In this document: piece after piece, positions 1 to 5,458 of the stretch
Numbering within the stretch: position 1 is the first letter of the stretch
How the letters are laid out: each line of letters starts with the position of its first letter
Origin: an uncultured Eubacteriales bacterium
GTDB lineage: Bacteria > Bacillota > Clostridia > Lachnospirales > Lachnospiraceae
DNA: 5,458 nucleotides
NCBI GenBank assembly: GCA_900321525.1
Contig: ONWL01000119.1
Location: 1 to 5,458 of the forward strand
Reading direction: 5' to 3'
Notes under the pieces: generated by a model
Database searches by the model: none
Seen by the model: only the letters and a program-made list of their open reading frames with translations
Told to the model about the DNA's origin: nothing
Made by a program: the position numbers and the translations under genes

Positions 1-617
1 AAGAAGGCTATAAAATCGTCATTGGCATCAAGACCAGCAGCAAGGAAAACCCGGTGATGTATTTCCTGCGCAGTTGTTATTATAAGCTGATCAAGAAGTT
101 ATCTGATGTGGAGCAGATTGAACATTTTACCGGTTCTGGTCTGTATGACAAATCCTTTATGGATGTGTGCCGGAATCTGAAGGATCCTACGCCTTTTATG
201 CGGGGAATCGTGGCAGAACTGGGGTATCGACGGAAAGAGATTCCCTATGAACAGCCCAAGCGTCGTGCCGGCAAGACCAGCAACAATTTTTACAAATTGT
301 TTGATGCGGCAATGCTGAGCATCACTTCCTATACGAAGGTGGGCATTCGTCTGGCAACCATACTGGGGGCATGCAGCAGCTGTTTGTCTATTCTGGTGGC
401 TATCATGTATTTTGTGATGAAGCTGCTTCACTGGTATGACTATCCGGCGGGTATGGCGCCACTGATCATTGGCGTATTTCTCATGCTGTCCGTGCAGACA
501 TTCTTCATCGGTATGATCGGAGAGTATGTATTGAGCATCAACCAGCGTGTGATGAACCGGCCTTTGGTCATAGAAGAAGAACGGTTGAATTTCGAGAAGT
601 CAGAGGAACAGGAATAA
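1..617 (+). CDS. GtrB/ArnC-like family 2 glycosyltransferase (polyprenyl-phosphate sugar synthase), 3' part
   Basis: This gene is cut by the left edge and reads in the frame starting at base 3, giving 204 codons before TAA at 615-617. The GTG at 54 is internal, because the frame stays open to the edge with family-like sequence (EGYKIVIGIK). The N-terminal nucleotide-sugar-binding part with its DXD motif lies outside the window. Visible here are the end of the GT-A catalytic domain (FTGSGLYDKSF, then a PFMRGIVAELGY stretch, then RRAGKTSNNFYKLFDAA) and two C-terminal membrane helices (roughly nt 345-430 and 450-520) followed by the GEYVLSINQRV segment. This layout is typical of the GtrB/DPM1-like group, which transfers a sugar from a nucleotide donor to undecaprenyl phosphate on the cytoplasmic face. 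The product would be a lipid-linked donor for a GT-C enzyme, and one is encoded downstream. The sugar cannot be told from sequence. Family assignment is firm; the exact role is inferred. Confidence 0.88.
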   Translation, partial: EGYKIVIGIKTSSKENPVMYFLRSCYYKLIKKLSDVEQIEHFTGSGLYDKSFMDVCRNLKDPTPFMRGIVAELGYRRKEIPYEQPKRRAGKTSNNFYKLFDAAMLSITSYTKVGIRLATILGACSSCLSILVAIMYFVMKLLHWYDYPAGMAPLIIGVFLMLSVQTFFIGMIGEYVLSINQRVMNRPLVIEEERLNFEKSEEQE

Positions 618-668
618 AGCATGTGCAGAGATTTGTCATAACAGACGGAATTTGCACAGATTGGAATC

Positions 669-673
669 GAGGA
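669..673 (+). promoter_or_regulatory. Ribosome binding site of the licD-like gene
   Basis: GAGGA lies 5 nt upstream of ATG 679. It is the reason for choosing that start over the in-frame TTG at 652, which has no Shine-Dalgarno sequence before it. Confidence 0.6.
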
Positions 674-678
674 TAAAA

Positions 679-1527
679 ATGAAAGAATCTGTCACATTAG
701 AGCAGATCCATGCAGTGCATTTGGAATTGTTAGATGAGTTAGACCGGGTGTGTAAAAAGCATCACATCCGCTATTTTATCGACAGTGGTACGCTTCTTGG
801 GGCAGTGCGCCATAAAGCGGCCATTCCCTGGGATGATGATGCGGATACTTCTATGCTGCGCAGTGAGTATGAGAAGTTTCGTAAAATTGTGCGAGAAGAA
901 CTGGGAGAGGGATTTGGTTTTGTAGAACCTTCTGATCTGGGAGAACAGGCAGTCTGGGATTTTGTACCCTGTATCACAAAATTGAACACCAGATTGTTTG
1001 ATGAGACGGAAGAACAGGACTATTATGGACATGGAATCAATAATCATATCAATCTGGACATCTTTATTTTGGATGACGTGCCAGACAGCAGGCTGCGGTA
1101 TTACGGGCAGTATGCCATGATGATAGTGATATACGGATTATCCATGGGACATCGGTATCGATTAAATATGGAAGATTATACCGGTTTTTCCAAGTTGATA
1201 GTGAATGTACTGTCTGGAATTGGACGACATATTCCGGCGCAAAAGCTGATTGGTTGGTATGACCGTGTCTGCCAGTGGGGTACCGGGAAGAACAAACAGA
1301 AGGGGCAGTGTTTTTATGGCAACAACCTGTTCCACCTGATCAATACCATGTATCAGAAGGAATGGTTTGCTAAAGATACCACGTTGACCATGTCCGGGCA
1401 TGCCTATCAGGCACCGGCAGACTATGATGCCATTCTCACCAGAATGTATGGAGATTATATGACACCGCCGCCTGTGGAAGCCCAGATGGGGGATCACTGT
1501 GATCTCAGTCAGGTGCGGATATGGTGA
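679..1527 (+). CDS. LicD family protein (phosphocholine or related phospho-substituent transferase)
   Basis: The product is 282 aa, near the usual LicD length. Family hallmarks are clear: FIDSGTLLGAVRH at residues 33-45, then IPWDDDADTSM at 49-59 with the acidic DDD.D cluster that binds metal in this nucleotidyltransferase-fold family, INLDIFILDDVP at 124-135, and MYGDYMTPPP at 256-265 near the C-terminus. No signal peptide or clear membrane segment is seen, so it is probably cytoplasmic or peripheral. Known members transfer phosphocholine from CDP-choline to teichoic acid or lipooligosaccharide sugars; the related fukutin family transfers ribitol phosphate. The position between a lipid-sugar synthase and a flippase suggests it decorates a lipid-linked glycan before export. 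One detail differs from the commonest form: the motif reads DDDAD where DDDID or DDDVD is usual, a mild change. No choline uptake or activation genes (licA, licB, licC) are in the window, so the substituent is unresolved. TTG 652 would add nine residues but lacks a ribosome binding site. Confidence 0.9.
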   Translation: MKESVTLEQIHAVHLELLDELDRVCKKHHIRYFIDSGTLLGAVRHKAAIPWDDDADTSMLRSEYEKFRKIVREELGEGFGFVEPSDLGEQAVWDFVPCITKLNTRLFDETEEQDYYGHGINNHINLDIFILDDVPDSRLRYYGQYAMMIVIYGLSMGHRYRLNMEDYTGFSKLIVNVLSGIGRHIPAQKLIGWYDRVCQWGTGKNKQKGQCFYGNNLFHLINTMYQKEWFAKDTTLTMSGHAYQAPADYDAILTRMYGDYMTPPPVEAQMGDHCDLSQVRIW

Positions 1528-1634
1528 TGATTCAGAGTCAGGGTATTTGTACCAAAATGATGTTAGAAGTGTACTTTCGAAGACATTTTGCATACAAAGT
1601 TCTTTGATGAGAAGCAACAACGAGATGGTGTAAA

Positions 1635-2918
1635 ATGAAACAAATCAAGCTGATTCTGAATTTGAATATGTTTAGAAAGCGTTGTGCGATGAATTGGAAA
1701 CAAATTAGAGGGTTTATCACGGATTTTATATATGGTGCTTTTGGACTTGTGGTGATGAACGTGATCATGCAGTTTTTTGTGAACCGTCTGGTGATCAACC
1801 ACTTAGGGGCCGCAGAGGGGGGAGTGTACCTGTATGTGACGGCAATCATTACCCTGATTGGCACCGGCATTGGCTGTGGAGCCAGTTATGCAAGGATGGT
1901 AGAGTCTAATAAGCAGAAGACCATCAATGGAGATTATAACCTGTTTCTGTTGTGTGGCGGTGCTGTGGGCATGCTGGTCTTGCTTGTTGGGATGCTGGCG
2001 CAGGGGATTTTTGTGCCGAAGCAATATCTTCTGACGTGTCTGTTGTTTTTTGTGACCATGCTACGGTATTATGGAGATGTGGAGTTTCGGCTAAAGGTCA
2101 ATTACAAAGGCTTTTTGTTGTATTACCTGTTGATTTCAGCAGGATATCTGGCAGGCTATTTTTGTTATCAATTTACCCATAATTGGGTATTGGTATTGCT
2201 GCCGGGAGAATTGCTGGCATTGTTGTATGTGGTCATTCGGGGAGAAATTTACACAAATCCGGTGTGGAAACAGTCTCCACGTGTGAAGGAAAACTGCAAA
2301 ACCATGTTGACCTTATCGGTATCAGAGTTTCTATCCAACTTTGTCTCTTATATGGACCGGATTCTGGTGCCTTTTATTGCAGGGGATGAGGCCAATACCT
2401 TGTATTACATTGCTACACTTCTGGGAAAAACCATGGCACTGCTGACCACGCCGTTAAATGGGGTGATCATCGGTCACCTGGCAAGATATAAGGGCGGCAT
2501 CAAGAAAAGTCGTTACTTACAGTTGACCATGCTCTTGTTGGCAGCGGCAGCGGTAGTATCCGGTGTCAGTGTACTGGCATCCCATATCGTCATTTATTTT
2601 CTGTATCCCACACTGTATGACTCTGTCAAGCAGATGTTTTGGGTGGCCAATGCCAGTCAAGTACTGTTTTTTATTTCTAATACACAGATGGTAGTGGTAC
2701 TGCGGTTTGGAAATGAAAAGTATCAATTATATTTGGGTGTAATTTATACAGTTTTGTTTTTCCTCATTGCGGTGCCGGCATTGTATTTCTGGAAGCTGTG
2801 GGGATTGGCGTACAGTATGCTGGCAATCAATGGCGCAAAATTTCTGATCATCACCGGTATGGGATGGTATCATCTGGTACGGTATGGAGCCTCTGGTGCA
2901 GAGATAAAAGGGGACTGA
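1635..2918 (+). CDS. Wzx-like polysaccharide flippase (MOP superfamily)
   Basis: The product is a 427 aa, almost wholly hydrophobic protein with about 12 predicted membrane helices and short charged loops, the size and layout of Wzx-type flippases. The first helix follows a short basic N-terminus (around DFIYGAFGLVVMNVIMQFF). The loop after it, NRLVINHLGAAEGGVYLYV, is the classic flippase pattern in which a conserved LG is followed by a glycine and an aromatic position before helix 2. The expected role is to move undecaprenyl-diphosphate-linked oligosaccharide from the inner to the outer membrane face. The start is uncertain. ATG 1635 has only a weak GAGATGG-like site upstream, and ATG 1689 (MNWKQIRGF) would give a more typical short leader of 409 aa but has no better ribosome site. 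The 107-nt gap from licD holds no other gene. A few members of this superfamily act on other lipid-linked substrates, so the cargo is inferred from context. Confidence 0.82.
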   Translation: MKQIKLILNLNMFRKRCAMNWKQIRGFITDFIYGAFGLVVMNVIMQFFVNRLVINHLGAAEGGVYLYVTAIITLIGTGIGCGASYARMVESNKQKTINGDYNLFLLCGGAVGMLVLLVGMLAQGIFVPKQYLLTCLLFFVTMLRYYGDVEFRLKVNYKGFLLYYLLISAGYLAGYFCYQFTHNWVLVLLPGELLALLYVVIRGEIYTNPVWKQSPRVKENCKTMLTLSVSEFLSNFVSYMDRILVPFIAGDEANTLYYIATLLGKTMALLTTPLNGVIIGHLARYKGGIKKSRYLQLTMLLLAAAAVVSGVSVLASHIVIYFLYPTLYDSVKQMFWVANASQVLFFISNTQMVVVLRFGNEKYQLYLGVIYTVLFFLIAVPALYFWKLWGLAYSMLAINGAKFLIITGMGWYHLVRYGASGAEIKGD

Positions 2919-2954
2919 AACGGATAGCAGGCAATTGTCTGAAGTGTGGTAGAT

Positions 2955-2968
2955 AGGAGAGGAAAGGG
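2955..2968 (+). promoter_or_regulatory. Purine-rich ribosome binding region of the GT-C-like gene
   Basis: AGGAGAGGAAAGGG forms a continuous purine tract ending 7 nt before ATG 2976. It would lie inside the coding region if the in-frame GTG at 2946 were used, so ATG 2976 is preferred. Confidence 0.6.
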
Positions 2969-2975
2969 AAAGACT

Positions 2976-4877
2976 ATGGGAATCGTAACACAAAAAGAAT
3001 TGGCAGAAAAGACTGTGGAAAAGCGGGCGAGGCAGAAGAAGAGCAGTGGAAAACAAACCGGTATATTGGATCGGATTGTGGAAAAACCATTGACCATATG
3101 GGATTATGTAGTGTTTCTGGTGCTGGCAATGTTTTGTTTTTTGGTGTTTCAACAAAATGACCTGCTGCATACAGCAGGGTCTTCCTATGGATTTTTAAAC
3201 GGACACATTTTGGATTTTTATGACTATGACGCATCCTGTGGCATTCATCCAAGTTATATGCCGTCCATTTATCTGTTATTTGCCGTTTGGAACATTCCCA
3301 TGAAAATTTTGCATGTGGTACCCATTCCCACAGATGAACTGGGAATTTTGTCCACTATGTGGGCTAAACTCCTGCCTTGTGGATTGTATCTGCTGTCTGG
3401 CATTTTGATTTACAAGATTTGTATGGAAATCGGCATGGGCAGTAAGAAGTCAAAGATTTGTACGTACGCCTCCCTGACGATGCCTGTTGCAGTCTATTCT
3501 CAGTTTATTTTTGGACAGTATGATATTTTTATGTTGTTCTGCATGCTGCTTGGACTATATGCTTACCTGAAGGGCAGACATGGATGGTTTATTTTCTGGT
3601 TCGCATGGTCTGTGACATTCAAATATTCCAGTTTGCTGTTGTTTTTCCCATTGCTGCTGCTGGTACAGAAAGACCCATGGAAAATCATTCGGGATACGGT
3701 TTGTGTGCTGATTCCTTATGGTGTGGAATTTTTGCTGTATTACCCAAGTGAGATATTTCGCAGCTATGCATTTGGCATTGGCAGCGCGGGGGATAATCCG
3801 ACAGGATATATTTTCAATGCCAGTATTTTCACCGGATTTACTGTCAGTGCGGTCAATTATGTGGTATATCTGGCTGTACTGGTATTTGGTGTCATCTGCG
3901 CCCTTGCGTATTTTACAAAAGTGAAGGAAAAGAGAGATATCGCGGCGTGGAGTCTGTATCTGTGCTGTCTGTCCTTTTTTGTATTGTTTGGTCTGTGCAA
4001 GTGGCATCCACAATGGCTGCTGATGGCAGTGCCGTTTTGGGTAATCAGTGCATTTATGAATCGGGAAACCCGTATTTTCATGGTCATAGACATCATCTTT
4101 ATGCTGCTGTATACCATGTTTAATGTACAGATGATACCAGGTAATGTGGATCAGGCCATGTTAGACAATGGTATATTCAAATTTTTATATGAAGGAAAGC
4201 TGGGAACAGAATTGACTATGGCAGATTTGATGGGATTGATAGATTCGTCACTGCTGTTGTCTATGCTTAGTATGATCATGCTGGTTTATGCGCTGTTCAA
4301 GCATCCCAAGTACAATCGAAGCAATCTGCAGCAGGGAGCAGAAGAATGTATGGGTTGGATTCGTGCCAGAATGATTCTTGGAATTGGTATTTTTGTGGTT
4401 CCGGCAATGATTTGTCTGGCAGCCAAGTTCCTGCCTCCAAATGCCACTTATGAAGTGTGCAACTATTCCGCGTTTCAGGAAGAGTTGGCAGATGGACAGG
4501 AACTCAGTCAGGTATTCCAGTCAGAGGGCACAGAGGTAGATCGGATTCAGTTTACAATCATCGTAAACAGCCAGGTCAATGAAGAAACCATGCAGGTCAC
4601 ACTGCGGGATGCAGAGACAAAAGAGGTACTTTGGCAGGATACACTGTCTACAGATAGCTGGTTTGATTATCAGACCGTTTCTGTATCCACTGGTCGTGTG
4701 AAAGTGACCGATGGTACTTATTATGAAGTGGCATATCAGTTGCTTCAACCATCCCCTGGCAATCGGCTGAATCTGATCTCTAATTATGAACAGTTAGACC
4801 CGGATGAAAAGGTGACTGCTTACATCGATGGCGAAAAGCAGGACTATGATCTGGTCATGACCGTTTATCAGCAGTAA
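2976..4877 (+). CDS. Polytopic GT-C-like glycosyltransferase with C-terminal extracytoplasmic domain
   Basis: The product is 633 aa. A basic cytoplasmic N-terminus (residues 1-38, rich in K and R) is followed by roughly 12 to 14 membrane helices from about residue 43 to 485, then a soluble tail of about 145 residues. GT-C features are present: an acidic first outer loop, GHILDFYDYD at 76-85, where these enzymes place a catalytic Asp; FGQYDIF at 179-185, like the GQ.D motif of mannosyltransferase-type families; FKYSSLLLFFP at 215-225; and CKWHPQWLLM at 341-350. Such enzymes take a sugar from a polyprenyl-phosphate donor and add it to a glycan or protein on the outer face. The family 2 synthase at the left edge could make that donor. 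The tail (488-633) is polar and seems beta-rich, with alternating strands such as RIQFTIIV and MQVTLRD, resembling a carbohydrate-binding jelly-roll; this is inference. Acceptor and sugar are unknown. The gene follows the flippase by 57 nt and is probably co-transcribed. Confidence 0.75.
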   Translation: MGIVTQKELAEKTVEKRARQKKSSGKQTGILDRIVEKPLTIWDYVVFLVLAMFCFLVFQQNDLLHTAGSSYGFLNGHILDFYDYDASCGIHPSYMPSIYLLFAVWNIPMKILHVVPIPTDELGILSTMWAKLLPCGLYLLSGILIYKICMEIGMGSKKSKICTYASLTMPVAVYSQFIFGQYDIFMLFCMLLGLYAYLKGRHGWFIFWFAWSVTFKYSSLLLFFPLLLLVQKDPWKIIRDTVCVLIPYGVEFLLYYPSEIFRSYAFGIGSAGDNPTGYIFNASIFTGFTVSAVNYVVYLAVLVFGVICALAYFTKVKEKRDIAAWSLYLCCLSFFVLFGLCKWHPQWLLMAVPFWVISAFMNRETRIFMVIDIIFMLLYTMFNVQMIPGNVDQAMLDNGIFKFLYEGKLGTELTMADLMGLIDSSLLLSMLSMIMLVYALFKHPKYNRSNLQQGAEECMGWIRARMILGIGIFVVPAMICLAAKFLPPNATYEVCNYSAFQEELADGQELSQVFQSEGTEVDRIQFTIIVNSQVNEETMQVTLRDAETKEVLWQDTLSTDSWFDYQTVSVSTGRVKVTDGTYYEVAYQLLQPSPGNRLNLISNYEQLDPDEKVTAYIDGEKQDYDLVMTVYQQ

Positions 4878-4953
4878 AATGACGGAAAAGGATTTTGGGC
4901 AGTTGCGAAACACTTTGGTGAAGTCAGAAAACAGCCTGTACATTAGAAAATAT

Positions 4954-4961
4954 GGAGGAGG
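4954..4961 (+). promoter_or_regulatory. Strong ribosome binding site of the last gene
   Basis: GGAGGAGG ends 6 nt before ATG 4968 and is the best Shine-Dalgarno site in the window. With the in-frame TAG at 4944-4946 it fixes this start and shows that the short N-terminus is not merely an internal Met of a longer ATPase. Confidence 0.75.
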
Positions 4962-4967
4962 TGTGTC

Positions 4968-5458
4968 ATGTCGAAACAAGAATTTATCAAAGAACTGAAC
5001 CGTGCCTTGCAGGGCGAAGTGGATCGTTCCATTATAGCGGAAAATGTGGCATATTATGAGTCTTATATAGAAACATACCTTATGCGCGATGCGGTTGATG
5101 ATAATGGCATCAGTGACACAGAGGGGTTCAGAAAAGTGCTTAGAGCCAGTGCATCCTTTACGGGAAATTTGGTTAATTATTCTGACATAGCCCAGGCGGG
5201 CAATGTATCTGTACCCACAGCAAAAGAATGGATAAAAATACTGCAGTCCATGGGAATCATTTATCTTCTGGAACCCTTTTCAAATAATGAGTTAAAACGC
5301 ATGATAAAAACTCCCAAACTATACTTTTGTGATACGGGACTCTGCGCATATCTTTCCATGTGGACGAGTATGGAAACGCTGATGAACGGTGCGGCCAGCG
5401 GACATTTTTATGAAAACTACGTTGTTTCTGAATTCTTGAGAATGTATGCCTACTCAAA
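4968..5458 (+). CDS. DUF4143-type ATPase C-terminal region fused to a DUF1700-like N-terminus, partial at the right edge
   Basis: This reading frame has 163 complete codons and no stop before the window ends. From about residue 29 it follows the C-terminal half of AAA_14/DUF4143 proteins: YYESYIETYLMRD (29-41), then ASFTGNLVNYSDIA (62-75), TAKEWIKILQSMGIIYLLEP (84-103), LKRMIKTPKLYFCDTGL (109-125) and GHFYENYVVSEF (145-156). Complete family members are about 400 aa and carry a P-loop ATPase domain of some 180-200 residues before this point. Here only 28 residues precede it, and no Walker A or B motif is encoded in this frame or in the 90-nt gap upstream. Those first residues (MSKQEFIKELNRALQG, then ENVAYY) resemble the start of Clostridia DUF1700 small membrane proteins instead. 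The ORF therefore looks like a chimera of two unrelated genes, a decayed remnant or an assembly join. It could be translated given its strong ribosome site, but ATPase function is not expected. The DUF4143 match is firm; the DUF1700 match rests on recalled family pattern. Confidence 0.72.
   Translation, partial: MSKQEFIKELNRALQGEVDRSIIAENVAYYESYIETYLMRDAVDDNGISDTEGFRKVLRASASFTGNLVNYSDIAQAGNVSVPTAKEWIKILQSMGIIYLLEPFSNNELKRMIKTPKLYFCDTGLCAYLSMWTSMETLMNGAASGHFYENYVVSEFLRMYAYS

Noticed and set aside
622..658. TGTGCA / TGCACA inverted repeat in the gap before the licD-like gene
   Set aside because: Only 6 bp per arm with a 25-nt loop; no operator or terminator can be supported from this.
2727..3170. 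Reverse-strand ORF of 147 codons (also 1162-1620 and 3555-4013)
   Set aside because: All lie antisense to strongly supported genes, have low-complexity, His/Gln/Ser-rich translations, and show no family motif.
3161..3178. 7-bp hairpin CCTGCTG CATA CAGCAGG
   Set aside because: It lies inside the GT-C-like coding region, has no T-run after it, and encodes ordinary residues; a chance inverted repeat.
3324..3346. Terminator-like inverted repeat ATTCCCA / TGGGAAT followed by TTTG
   Set aside because: It is deep within an intact coding region, the stem is AT-capped and weak, and the T-run is too short.
4915..4944. Possible promoter TTGGTG, 18 nt, TACATT before the last gene
   Set aside because: Only about 3 of 6 and 4 of 6 matches to the sigma-A consensus, no better than chance in a gap of this size.
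4879..4998. Small 39-codon ORF in the gap after the GT-C-like gene, overlapping the last gene
   Set aside because: No ribosome binding site before its ATG, no recognisable family pattern, and most of its 3' end overlaps a well-supported start in another frame.

Overview
The window looks like chromosomal DNA from a Gram-positive, mid-GC Clostridia, most likely a gut Lachnospiraceae relative. That placement is inferred from purine-rich Shine-Dalgarno sites, the style of the proteins (a LicD-type transferase, a Wzx-like flippase, a GT-C-like membrane protein) and a DUF1700-like N-terminus. No 16S rRNA or other marker gene is present, so it is tentative.

All supported genes lie on the + strand, with gaps of about 57 to 107 nt and no convincing terminator or internal promoter between them. 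In order they are: the 3' part of a GtrB/ArnC-like family 2 glycosyltransferase (1-617); a LicD family protein (679-1527); a Wzx-like MOP-superfamily flippase (1635-2918); a large polytopic GT-C-like glycosyltransferase with an extracytoplasmic C-terminal domain (2976-4877); and a gene running off the right edge (4968-5458).

The first four form the downstream part of a cell-surface polysaccharide or teichoic-acid-like locus. The inferred division of labour is as follows. The family 2 enzyme loads a sugar onto polyprenyl phosphate at the cytoplasmic face. The flippase moves a lipid-linked glycan across the membrane. The GT-C protein adds sugars on the outer face from polyprenyl-phosphate donors. 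The LicD protein decorates the glycan with a phospho-substituent such as phosphocholine.

The last ORF is the strangest part. It begins behind a near-perfect ribosome binding site with an N-terminus like small DUF1700 proteins (MSKQEFIKEL, then ENVAYYESYI). It then continues without a break as the C-terminal DUF4143 region of AAA_14-type ATPases, with no room for the P-loop ATPase domain that normally precedes it. The switch falls at a tyrosine-rich YYESYI stretch compatible with both families. It therefore looks like a chimera or recombination scar at the edge of the polysaccharide locus, or an assembly join. No RNA genes, CRISPR arrays, insertion sequences or phage genes were seen.
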